A DNA stretch of 64,000 bases from an uncultured Flavobacteriales bacterium (GTDB lineage Bacteria > Bacteroidota > Bacteroidia > Flavobacteriales_D > Crocinitomicaceae), in the NCBI GenBank assembly GCA_937876195.1, contig CALEIK010000028.1, positions 1 through 64,000 of the forward strand, given 5' to 3'. The translations under genes and the position numbers were made by a program. The notes under the pieces were generated by a model. It had not been told where the DNA came from. It saw only the letters and a list, made by a program, of their open reading frames with translations, and did not search any database. The stretch's first letter is position 1, and each line of letters opens with the position of its first letter. Below, in pieces: positions 51,344 to 60,900 of the stretch.

Positions 51344-53565
51344 TCCTTTTTGTTTTGGGTGCTATTTCGACTGCTTTCGGTCAGAACAACCTCAAAAAAT
51401 ACATGGAGTTTGCCAAAGAACAATTTGACAAAGGCGACTACTATTATGCGTTGGAATATTATCAAAAGGCAATGGAATTGGATTCACAATCCGTGGAGAT
51501 CAATTGGCAAATGGCAGAAACGAACAGGGCTTACAAAGATTATCGAAAAGCAGAATACTATTACGCAAAAGTCTATGAGCGTGAAGAGGCAAGGATCTAT
51601 CCATCAAGCCTCTTGCAATTGGGGTTGATGCAAAAACAAAATGGGAAATACGACCAGGCCATTGAAACATTTAAAAAAGCCAAGAAGAAATATTACAAAG
51701 ACAAAAAAGGCTATTTGTACTTGAAATCCAAGCAAGAGTTAGTGAGTTGTATCTGGGCAAAATCGGCCATTATCGATACCGCTGAAGTCAATATCAACAA
51801 ACTCCCTGAAACTGTTAACACGAAAAATTCTGAGTTCGGGCATGGTATTTACAACAATGAACTGATTTTTTCAAGCCTCCGTGCAGATTCTATCAGTGAA
51901 ACAGAAGAAGTCTATACAACTGATTATCGCACCTCCATTTATTCCAGTGAGTTGTCCGAACAGGGCTTCGATACTTCTCAACAGATTAAGGCACTTTTCT
52001 TTGATAAGCTCAACTCTGGGAATGGTAGCTTTTCATTGGATGGAAAACGGTTCTATTTTAGTCAGTGCACTGAACAGGGATACAACTACACGTGTAAAAT
52101 CATGGTCGCATATTACTCGAATGGAGAATGGTCAAATATTGACTCGCTTGGTACGATCATCAATGAACAGGGGTCAAACACCACGATGCCTTGTATTGCG
52201 GAACTAGATGGAGACGAAGCACTGATTTTCTCCTCTGACCGATCAGATTCGAAAGGTGGCCTAGATCTTTATTATAGCGTTATTAAAAATGGTAATCAAT
52301 TCGGGAAAGTTAGAGCGATACGTTCACTAAATTCTATTGACAATGAACTTACCCCATGGTGGGATAGTAAAACAAATCGTCTTTATTTCGCCAGTTCATG
52401 GTACGAAGGCTTTGGTGGTTACGATATTTTCTATTCTGAATACGATGGTCAATTTGGCGAACCAATCAACGCAGGAATCCCATACAATAGCAGTGCAAAT
52501 GATTTATATTTTTTTAATTACGGCGATAGTTCTTTTGTTACTTCCAATCGTATAGGAGTTTATTACAGTAAAAATCCTACTTGTTGTAGTGATATTTTCG
52601 CCTTAGTTCCACCTGAAATAATTGAACCTCCAACCATTGAAGAAACATTGGAAGAACTCAGCAAGCGTTTACCTGTGACCTTATATTTCCACAATGACGT
52701 GCCAAATCCGCGCTCTTGGGATACATTGACAAAACTGAATTATATCACTACCTATAATGAGTACACGTCAATGCTCGACCAATACAAAAAAGAATACGGA
52801 AAAGGATTGTCTGGGGAGAAAGCTGAGTTTGCGGCCGAAGAAATTGAAGATTTTTTCATCGAATATGTGGACAAAGGAGTATCGGATTTAGAGCTGTTTA
52901 GAAATTTACTGTTGAAAGAATTAGACCGTGGTGCGAAAATCAACATTACTGTGAAAGGGTTTGCAAGTCCGCTGGCGAAAACCGATTATAATGTGAACTT
53001 GACAAAACGTAGAATTTCATCACTCGTGAACTATATGCGTGAGTACAACAATGGTGTTTTTGCTAAATACTTGGACGATACTGCCGAAAATGGAGGGCAT
53101 GTTGTTTTCTCGCAAGTTCCATTTGGAGAGTATACCGCAGACCAATTGACAAGTGACAATCCCAACGATGTACAAAACTCTGTCTTTTCAAGAGCTGCAG
53201 CAATCGAACGAAAAATTGAAATTCAAAGTGTAAGCTATCTAAAGGATGATGTGAAGTTCGCGTTAACCACAGATAAACCTGTAAAAGATGGAGGAGTTCG
53301 AAAGCAAGGTGAAATCATTTCAGAATCGTTTCAGATAAAAAATGAATCCAATTCGCCAATAGAAATTGAACCGTTGAGAATCCCTTGCGGTTGTGTAACG
53401 GCGAAAGTGAACAAATACATCCTTGCTCCAGGTGAAATCACAACGGTTGAAATGCAGATTGATACCAAGCAGAAAATGGGATTTATTGTTGAATCAATTT
53501 ATCTTAAAATAAAAGACAACCCTGAGGAGTTAAGGTTATACATCTCCACCGAAATAAAGCCTTAA
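51325..53565 (+). CDS. PorE-like lipid-less protein: TPR, PD40 propeller, OmpA domain, C-terminal DUF1573-like domain
   Basis: 746 residues. A signal peptide (1-19, FGQ) is followed by TPR units (about 22-140), a PD40-type beta-propeller (about 170-410, with FSSDRSDSKGG and SSWYEGFGGYDIFYSE), an OmpA-like peptidoglycan-binding domain (about 450-635, with GFASPLAKTDYN and RRISSLVNYM) and a C-terminal domain with CGC (688-690) and APGEITTVEMQID, as in DUF1573. The first three parts match PorE of the T9SS, which holds the complex to peptidoglycan. The last domain is not part of the usual PorE. It is paired with porP by a 19-bp overlap. Confidence 0.85.
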   Translation: MSRLYLVLFVLGAISTAFGQNNLKKYMEFAKEQFDKGDYYYALEYYQKAMELDSQSVEINWQMAETNRAYKDYRKAEYYYAKVYEREEARIYPSSLLQLGLMQKQNGKYDQAIETFKKAKKKYYKDKKGYLYLKSKQELVSCIWAKSAIIDTAEVNINKLPETVNTKNSEFGHGIYNNELIFSSLRADSISETEEVYTTDYRTSIYSSELSEQGFDTSQQIKALFFDKLNSGNGSFSLDGKRFYFSQCTEQGYNYTCKIMVAYYSNGEWSNIDSLGTIINEQGSNTTMPCIAELDGDEALIFSSDRSDSKGGLDLYYSVIKNGNQFGKVRAIRSLNSIDNELTPWWDSKTNRLYFASSWYEGFGGYDIFYSEYDGQFGEPINAGIPYNSSANDLYFFNYGDSSFVTSNRIGVYYSKNPTCCSDIFALVPPEIIEPPTIEETLEELSKRLPVTLYFHNDVPNPRSWDTLTKLNYITTYNEYTSMLDQYKKEYGKGLSGEKAEFAAEEIEDFFIEYVDKGVSDLELFRNLLLKELDRGAKINITVKGFASPLAKTDYNVNLTKRRISSLVNYMREYNNGVFAKYLDDTAENGGHVVFSQVPFGEYTADQLTSDNPNDVQNSVFSRAAAIERKIEIQSVSYLKDDVKFALTTDKPVKDGGVRKQGEIISESFQIKNESNSPIEIEPLRIPCGCVTAKVNKYILAPGEITTVEMQIDTKQKMGFIVESIYLKIKDNPEELRLYISTEIKP

Positions 53566-53615
53566 ACAGTAAAAGTTCGTAGGAAAGTTCTATTTTTACA
53601 CCTTCAATACCCAGC

Positions 53616-54791
53616 ATGGAAGAAGAGGAAGTAGAAATAATTCAAAAACCAAAAGTACGACTGAAGTTTATTGACATGGCACGATCATTTGCCATTCTAC
53701 TAATGCTTGAAGGTCATTTTATTGAACATACTTTCCAAGATTTTAGACCAATGATAGAATTGGTCAAACAAAATGGAACGTCAGGACACCTCCTATTCGA
53801 TTGGTGGTACTACATGAAAGGGTTTACTGCTCCTTTATTTTTTACCGTAACAGGATTGGTATTTGTATATCTATTGGCGCGCAATAAGGAAGCTGGCTAT
53901 TTTAGAAATCCGAGGGTGAAAAGGGGATTTCGCAGAGCGTTTGAACTTTTGTTTTGGGGATATGCACTTCAGCTAAACCTAAGATATGTTGGAAATACAT
54001 TTAATCACGATTTCCCATGGCTTTATGCGTTTCACGTTCTACAATCGATTGGAGTTGGCATTATCAGCTTACTACTAATTTTTGGACTGTTCAAACTCGT
54101 TCGTCGTGGACCGCTCTTTTTGTACTATTTCATGGCGGGGACCATCATCTTTTGTTTTTATCCATACATGAGCAATCTACCTGAAGGAACCTATCTTCCG
54201 TCTGGTTTCCCGCAAGTCATACAGAACATGATTCACGGACCAAAATCCGTTTTTGCCATAATCCCTTGGATGGCGTTTACACTCTATGGAGGAATGGTTG
54301 GTGCTCTGGTGATTCGCTTTCAAGAGGATGTAAAAACCTATTGGTTTCCATTCGTTTTTATACTTGTCGGTTTAATTTTGAATATGTTCGGACGACCTAT
54401 TGGACTATTAATAGACGATGTGTTGTCAATGATTGGTTTTTGGAAGCTTGACTTGGTGCACAATGCCTGGTTGTATGGGCGTTTAGGTCAGATATTTATT
54501 GCATTAGGACTGCTCATGCTCTTTGATAAGTTGGTTAACTTCAAAGGCGAGCTCTTTTTGAAAATCGGACAGAATACACTTCCGATATACATTATTCATG
54601 TCATGATCTTGTATGGAGGATTATTCGGAATTGGTCTGAACCAATTTATGGGAAGATCGCTTAACGGGTGGCAATCTGTTCTAGGAGCAGCCCTTTTTAT
54701 AACACTGTTCGTGTTTTTCATCAAATACTTCGAGTTTTTCGATGGAATTAAGCAAAAGTTTCTGGGGATTTTCAGAAAAAAAGAGCGCTAG
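53616..54791 (+). CDS. Polytopic membrane acyltransferase-like protein (DUF1624/HGSNAT type)
   Basis: 391 residues with about ten membrane segments. The N-terminal RLKFIDMARSFAILLMLEGHFIEH carries the histidine typical of the heparan-alpha-glucosaminide N-acetyltransferase catalytic fold (DUF1624/YeiB-like). These proteins move acyl or acetyl groups across the membrane onto sugars or unknown acceptors. A role in cell envelope modification is possible, not shown. Its end overlaps the convergent SGNH gene by 4 bp. Confidence 0.8.
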   Translation: MEEEEVEIIQKPKVRLKFIDMARSFAILLMLEGHFIEHTFQDFRPMIELVKQNGTSGHLLFDWWYYMKGFTAPLFFTVTGLVFVYLLARNKEAGYFRNPRVKRGFRRAFELLFWGYALQLNLRYVGNTFNHDFPWLYAFHVLQSIGVGIISLLLIFGLFKLVRRGPLFLYYFMAGTIIFCFYPYMSNLPEGTYLPSGFPQVIQNMIHGPKSVFAIIPWMAFTLYGGMVGALVIRFQEDVKTYWFPFVFILVGLILNMFGRPIGLLIDDVLSMIGFWKLDLVHNAWLYGRLGQIFIALGLLMLFDKLVNFKGELFLKIGQNTLPIYIIHVMILYGGLFGIGLNQFMGRSLNGWQSVLGAALFITLFVFFIKYFEFFDGIKQKFLGIFRKKER

Positions 54792-55879
54792 ACCTTTTTC
54801 GTATTGCTGATATTGTATTTTGGTTTCTTCGGATTTTTGTCCGAAGGCTTCTCCGGTTTTTCATAATGAATCCATCGTTCATAGCGCCGCGTACCACATT
54901 CATCCACCACGGTGAGTACAACTTTATAGCCACCAGCCTTTGTATATTTGTGCGTTGCATTAAATTTTGATGAAGTTTTACCATCTCCAAAGTCCCATTG
55001 AACACTTTCTGCACAAGAAAAGGCAGACTTCACTTCCAACGTATATTCACCATTGGCTGTAATATATGGCTTCAATTCAAATCTATTATCGTTGAGTCGA
55101 TATTGATTCCTCCACTTACTCAAATACATGTTGGCTTCCTTCTTGATTATTTGCGCATAGTCCGACTTGACCGTGGACGTATAAATTCTTTCCGTTGATT
55201 CATTGAAAATCGCTTCGTAAAAAGTGGTGGCAATTAAATAGGAACCATTGATGTTGGGGTGGGCTAGGTCTTGAGCATACAGGTTGATTAGTCCCTTGTC
55301 CCTTACTTGTCTCCACACCTTACCAACAGGCACAATAGGAAGATTGAATATATCGCTCACATACTGATAACCTCTCGCGATACTATCTGCCATTTTTGCA
55401 TATGTATCAACGGCTGGATTCTCACTAAACCCATTGTCATATCCCCATGTCATATACAACAGAATATTTGTGCATGGATTATTTGCATAAATTGAATCCG
55501 TAATTTTTACGAGATAAGGCATTGTGGCAGTATCAATGTGTTGCGGCGAGTGCGTAAATTCTCGGCTATAACCTTGAAGTATAACGTAATCCCATTTTCT
55601 ACTTCTTATAGCCTCATACATGTCCGCTCTTTCGCAATGAACCTTAAATGATGCACCAGAACGTGTATTCTTCTCTACATGTACATTTTTACCAGCCTTT
55701 ACCGCAATTTTTTCAAAAATACCAGGCATGTTGTTCATGTGTGTATAGCTGTTTCCAATAAACAGAATACTCATTGGCTCTACTTTTTGGGCATAGGAGA
55801 AATTCATACTTGCAACAGCGGCAATGAGCACAAAAAGACCTTTAAGAATACGATATGTAATATTAGATACAGTAAACAT
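54788..55879 (-). CDS. Secreted SGNH/GDSL hydrolase with a PKD-like domain
   Basis: 363 residues. A signal peptide (1-30, SYAQ) precedes an SGNH hydrolase: block I GNSYT with the nucleophile S44, and the block V dyad D204/H207 in DLAHPNING. The N-terminal part resembles the DUF4886-type hydrolases. A PKD-like domain follows (about 285-345, with WDFGDGKTSS) and a Lys/Pro-rich basic tail. It would hydrolyse an ester (sugar acetyl or lipid) outside the cytoplasm. No T9SS sorting domain is seen. It stands alone. Confidence 0.85.
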   Translation of the reverse strand: MFTVSNITYRILKGLFVLIAAVASMNFSYAQKVEPMSILFIGNSYTHMNNMPGIFEKIAVKAGKNVHVEKNTRSGASFKVHCERADMYEAIRSRKWDYVILQGYSREFTHSPQHIDTATMPYLVKITDSIYANNPCTNILLYMTWGYDNGFSENPAVDTYAKMADSIARGYQYVSDIFNLPIVPVGKVWRQVRDKGLINLYAQDLAHPNINGSYLIATTFYEAIFNESTERIYTSTVKSDYAQIIKKEANMYLSKWRNQYRLNDNRFELKPYITANGEYTLEVKSAFSCAESVQWDFGDGKTSSKFNATHKYTKAGGYKVVLTVVDECGTRRYERWIHYEKPEKPSDKNPKKPKYNISNTKKV

Positions 55880-55952
55880 AAAATACTAATTCATAACGCT
55901 ATTCGACTACAAAATTTACACCAAAACAAAAACAAGTGAAATTGACATGTAG

Positions 55953-56342
55953 TTAAGCATTTAAAATTTTATTGGCAATAGATGAAAGTTCAGCGGGTTC
56001 CATTTTCAATTTAGGTTTTCCAAAATTCATATCATCGAGCTTATCAATGGGAATAAGGTGAATATGCGCATGAGGGACTTCTAATCCTATTACAGTTACT
56101 CCAATTCGATTACATTGAAAGGACTTTTTAAGCTTTACGGCCACTTCCTTAGCGAATACCATCATTCTTGCCAGAATGTCATCCTCTAGGTCAAAAATGT
56201 AATCAACTTCAATTTTGGGGATCACTAGTGTATGACCACTTTTCAGCGGCATAATATCTAAAAAAGCTAAAAACTCATCCGATTCATGTACCTTGTAGCA
56301 AGGAATTTCACCTGCCACCAATTTGGTAAAAATGGTAGCCAT
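55953..56342 (-). CDS. HIT family protein
   Basis: 129 residues. The histidine triad is H91-A-H93-I-H95 in VPHAHIHLIPID, preceded by the usual GHTLVIPK and FLDIMPLKSG motifs. HIT proteins hydrolyse or transfer nucleotide monophosphates, often from adenosine phosphoramidates. It starts one base inside the greA stop codon (56342), so it is translationally coupled with greA. Confidence 0.95.
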   Translation of the reverse strand: MATIFTKLVAGEIPCYKVHESDEFLAFLDIMPLKSGHTLVIPKIEVDYIFDLEDDILARMMVFAKEVAVKLKKSFQCNRIGVTVIGLEVPHAHIHLIPIDKLDDMNFGKPKLKMEPAELSSIANKILNA

Positions 56343-56815
56343 TATCTTGAAATTTCAACAATTTCAAATTTCATCGTTCCGTTGGGTGTGGATATATCTG
56401 CAATATCTCCAACAGATTTTCCGAGCAGACCTTTCCCAATAGGTGACTCAACACTAATTTTCTTCGCTTTCAAGTCAGCTTCGTTCTCAGCAACCAGTGT
56501 ATATATCATTTCTGTTCCATTGGAGACATTCTTAATCTTTACAGTCGATAGAATAAACACCTTAGTAACATCAATATCTGAATCATCTATAATACGTGCA
56601 TTGGAAATAACCTCCTTTAGTTTGGATATTTTCATTTCTAGGAGACCTTGAGCCTCCTTAGCAGCATCATACTCAGCGTTCTCTGAAAGATCTCCCTTAT
56701 CTCTAGCCTCGGCTATCTGCTCTGAAATAGCAGGACGTTGAACCGTTTCCATATGGTGCAGTTCATCCTTCAATTTTTTCAATCCTTCTACTGAATAATA
56801 ACTTATTTGTGACAT
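56342..56815 (-). CDS. greA: Transcription elongation factor GreA
   Basis: 157 residues. The N-terminal coiled coil (LKKLKDELHHMETVQRPAISEQIAEARDKGDLSENAEYDAAKEAQ, of which DLSENAEY at about 42-49 carries the acidic tip) and the C-terminal globular domain (SPIGKGLLGKSVGDIADI) are complete. GreA stimulates transcript cleavage by backtracked RNA polymerase. It is the first gene of the greA-HIT unit. Confidence 0.97.
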   Translation of the reverse strand: MSQISYYSVEGLKKLKDELHHMETVQRPAISEQIAEARDKGDLSENAEYDAAKEAQGLLEMKISKLKEVISNARIIDDSDIDVTKVFILSTVKIKNVSNGTEMIYTLVAENEADLKAKKISVESPIGKGLLGKSVGDIADISTPNGTMKFEIVEISR

Positions 56816-56843
56816 AGCAATTCAAATTTCAATATACAAAAAA

Positions 56844-56869
56844 CAAGAGAGCCCAAATGGACCCTCTTG
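56844..56869 (-). terminator. Intrinsic terminator after the PorV/PorQ-family gene
   Basis: Arms CAAGAG (56844-56849) and CTCTTG (56864-56869) pair, extended inwards by a CCA/TGG pair, and a T-rich tract (TTTTTTG) follows on the minus strand. It lies 27 bp past the stop codon at 56896 and 29 bp before the greA start. Confidence 0.55.
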
Positions 56870-56895
56870 ATATATCAAAGGTAATAAATTTAATT

Positions 56896-57969
56896 TTACT
56901 TCAAGCTAATTGTAGCTCCGATTGTGTGAATAATTCCAAAGACTCCAGCAAAACGAGCTGCATACTCAATTCCGAGTGCACTTTTGTTTTCTCCAACGAG
57001 AGCATCTACTGAAAACCCAGCAGTTGGTCCAATCAATGCATTTGAACGGTTTTCAGCGCTGAATATGTTCTTTTCGTACACGAAACCACCTCTTAAATTA
57101 AAAGCTACACCCTTACCTGTCATTCCATAATCCAAACCTAAACTATATTGATCAGCAGAAAATGAATTCGCAGTGTAAGCCAATGCAAGGTTCACCTTGT
57201 TTTTTTCATTAATGATGAAATCATACGCTGCACCAATCGCGAGTAAAGAAGGAAGCTCATACGTAGCAGATCTCTGTTCCAATGTTGCGTTTGCACTTGT
57301 TTCAGAATACATTACTTGATTTGCCAATCCATCTCCTTTAAACTTCATAACAGGTCCAACATTTCGAAGCGTAATACCAAACTTAATTTGATCTTGCTCA
57401 CCAGTTACGTATCTAATACCAGCATCAATTGCAATACCTGTTGCTTTAAGATTAGACATATTCTCAGAAATTACCTTGAAGTTAATTCCTCCATAAATTG
57501 AAGCAGAAAACGTACGCGCATATCCCAAATTGATGACATTCGCTCTTGGCGAAAACGTACCGATGTTACCCTCTGGGTTCTCTACCGTTGTAATTGGAAT
57601 ATCACCAAAACCAAACGACTGAATACTAACAGATATTACATCAGATTCTGAAACCCTTTGAGCAATCCCTGCGCTATACAGTGCAATATCCGCTGAACCC
57701 ATCCAATTGGTATAATTAAATTTGATTTGGGTTTTATCGGTAAATGCAAGACCAGCGATGTTCAAAAAGCTAGACTCTAGACCATTTGAACTTGCAATAC
57801 CTGCTCCAGCCGAACCTGTACTTCTCGCCCAAGGGTTTACCAACATGTGAGAAGCACCAGCAGCACCTACACGATCTTCATTTCCTGCATTCACATTTAC
57901 TGATGTCAGCATTGCAAAACCAATAATAAATGCAGTTCTTATTTTAACGATTGAATGATTCATTTTCAA
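56896..57969 (-). CDS. PorV/PorQ family outer membrane protein
   Basis: 357 residues. A signal peptide (about 1-28, NVNA) precedes GAAGASHMLVNPWARSTGSAGAGIAS, the characteristic PorV/PorQ N-terminal segment, and then a beta-barrel pattern with alternating strands to the C-terminus. PorV is the T9SS shuttle that moves cargo to the attachment complex; this copy may be its paralogue serving the large protein in the same operon. A second ATG lies at 57963. It starts 21 bp after the 1401-residue gene ends. A terminator follows. Confidence 0.88.
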   Translation of the reverse strand: MKMNHSIVKIRTAFIIGFAMLTSVNVNAGNEDRVGAAGASHMLVNPWARSTGSAGAGIASSNGLESSFLNIAGLAFTDKTQIKFNYTNWMGSADIALYSAGIAQRVSESDVISVSIQSFGFGDIPITTVENPEGNIGTFSPRANVINLGYARTFSASIYGGINFKVISENMSNLKATGIAIDAGIRYVTGEQDQIKFGITLRNVGPVMKFKGDGLANQVMYSETSANATLEQRSATYELPSLLAIGAAYDFIINEKNKVNLALAYTANSFSADQYSLGLDYGMTGKGVAFNLRGGFVYEKNIFSAENRSNALIGPTAGFSVDALVGENKSALGIEYAARFAGVFGIIHTIGATISLK

Positions 57970-57990
57970 TTTGTTTTTTTAATAATCTGA

Positions 57991-60900
57991 TTAAATACCG
58001 TATAAATCCACCTGTCTCATTCCGCCAAAGAACTTGAGAACAACTTCTCCAATATCTGGAACCTCAACATGTATTAAATATACTCCTCCGGCTACAGGAA
58101 TACCTGCGTGATTGTTCAAATCCCAATCTACAGAAGTAATTTCACTGTCCTTCTTAAACGTACGTATAAGCTTACCGTTCACTGTATAAATCTTAATATT
58201 ACATACTTCTGGTAAGTTGGTGATCTTAACACGTGTATCCAATCTACCTGTTTCATACTGTGAATATGCATAGTAGGGATTTGGAACAACATTGATCATA
58301 TCCAATGCATCGGTCAACCTCTGCTCGCTTCCTTTCATTGTTTGAAGATCATCCATATTCCAAGAATACATTGGGCGTCCGTCGTTAGGTCCACCTGAAG
58401 GATCATCAAGATTTGAAAAGTCCAAATATTCTTTGTGTACACGTAAGCTAATCGTAGCATCAGAAGACAGTAGTGTTTCACCTGGCATCAATGTAGGGTA
58501 GGCTATCCAGCTAATTGATCCGTAAACATTACGCTTCGCTGTAGCGTTGTTTGCTTCTATCAAAGCAAAATCAGCCTCCAATGCGTTGCCTCCTGGTGTT
58601 TCTGCATCGGCAGGAATATATGCTGGATAATCATAACCTAAGATATAATTGTTTTTAGATCGGTGACCATAACTGAATACATATACAGGATGCATCCCGC
58701 CCATAATAAAGCCACCATTGTTATCAACCAATCTGTCTGAAGGGTTCCATAACATATCGGCACCATTGTCTGTCACCAAAAATGAATTCTCACCAAATGC
58801 CATGTATAAGCGCGCCCCAGATTCAACATCAATCGCATAACCAGGGAACCAACCCATACCATCACCTGTTCCGTCAGGGTTTCCATTTTTATCAACACTA
58901 GGGCTATTTCTCAACTGACCAGGCTCTGCATTTCCAACATTCAACGCGGACTCATGTCCAAGTTCAATGACAGGACAACGTGTCCATTTAGACTTGTCTG
59001 AAGTAAAAACAATATCCACACTTGGTAGAAAACTAATGGATGCATTTCTTCTAGCTACCGCAGGTGCACCATAATTGTAATAAGCCATCGGCATATAACT
59101 TGATTGATATCCCACCAATCTGTGTGGTGCCACCGTTCCTCCTAATATATTGGCCCAGGTCTTTAAATCATCAGTACCCACTTCATCTCTGTAAAAACAA
59201 GGATCTAAGTAGTCAGGTAAGTCAGGTCGACAGTCTTCAGGATTTTCCGGAATGTACGTGCCTGAACGAATCCAGTTAAATGGATTAAAAGCATCGTTAT
59301 CCTGAACTCCAGCTAGCCAAATTTTCGTGCTATCCGAAAATGTGATATTCTCAGACAGAAGATTTGTACTATTTGCCTCTTGACCACCTACTGCTCCACT
59401 TGGTTTGAAGTACTTTTCCTGCACAATCTGCACGGAAACACCCCATTCTGGAATAAGCTGCTCATTATTGTATGCAATTGTTCTTTCAGAAGTTACAGAA
59501 TCTAGGAACGTTCCTCCCTCAGAACTGTAACGGTAAATCACCCAAGAAGCAGTATCAGCCGCATTCGAATTAGTTGATGTATACTCTTTAAACGAGCATT
59601 CAAAATAACCGCCAACTACATTTAAAGGGTCAACCACCTTTACATTAATTGGTCCCTTTCCATAATCATATACAGGGTTATCCATAAATCCACTTTGAAC
59701 AATACTAGCCTTAGATGCACTTGTCAATTCAAGCGGTCTATTGCCATTTCCATAACCATCCAAACGTGTTATTTGAGGACCTATTCCATACTCCAAAACA
59801 TGCACAGTACCGCCAGCTTCAGGAGAAGGGTTGTGAGGAATTGCGGAAACAGCTTTGATAGAACTTCCATCATGACCCAAACGAGATGAAATATATGGTA
59901 TTTTTTGCCCATCCAGTGCACCTGGATCATTTGGATCGTAATGCTTGTATTCATTGTGCGCATATGCCACGGCAACATAATAATATGTTTTGTGGTTCAC
60001 CAATGTTCTTACACCTTGTGCAAACACATCCTCATTTACCACGAAACTATGCTGCACTCCTTCATTACTCGCATCAACCATTTCTGCACCTGTTGAAAAC
60101 CCTAATTCCTCATCAAATTCGAAATTTATAATATCCACAATATCATTTTCAATATCACATTGAGCAACCAATCTCGATTTTGTTTCATCACGGATATCAC
60201 TGACAGAAACCGATGCATTTTTCAATTGGTAAATTTGATACCCCTCAAATGTGTAAAAACGATCCAATGTAGGATCAGTGATATTCACCTTATCCTCTTC
60301 GTAATACCCCTCGTCCACATTGTTAGAACTTGGAGGGTTACTCAAGTATAAAACCAATTTATTTTCCATTTCTTGAATTTCCAATTTCGGAGCATAAGGT
60401 GGTTCCAAAATACGGAAACAAGCATCAAATAGCGCTTGAGCTTTGGTATCCGCGCTTTTCATTGCTTCAACTGATGCAAATAAGCCACCTTGGTAACTTC
60501 TACCGTAAACAATACCTACAGTAATATTGTTAATCGCACCTGGCGTTAATGTAAACGGTCCCGCAGACTGAACAAATCGTCTATCACCCTCAGTTGTACC
60601 TGCTGTAACTTCACTCCAATCATCATTGACCATGGCTCCCTGTGTTGCCCAACCCAATGGATCAGAATCACCAGGAAAAACATATGTCGTTTGAACAGAG
60701 CCACTTTGAGCATTTCCTCCATAATAAATATTTGAACCATTCGCCCAATATCCACTCATGAAGTTATAAAACTCAGGTGCATTACTTGGGTCAGAATATG
60801 GATACACCGCACCATTCGTATAGTAGGTGAATAAACGCATACCGAAACGCTCATTATCTACAATTCCATCATAATATCCCAAACCAATTCCTCCGTATAC

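Noticed and set aside
59695..60351. Several plus-strand frames inside the 1401-residue gene
   Set aside because: They lie in one long real gene on the other strand and have histidine and cysteine-rich translations without coding character.
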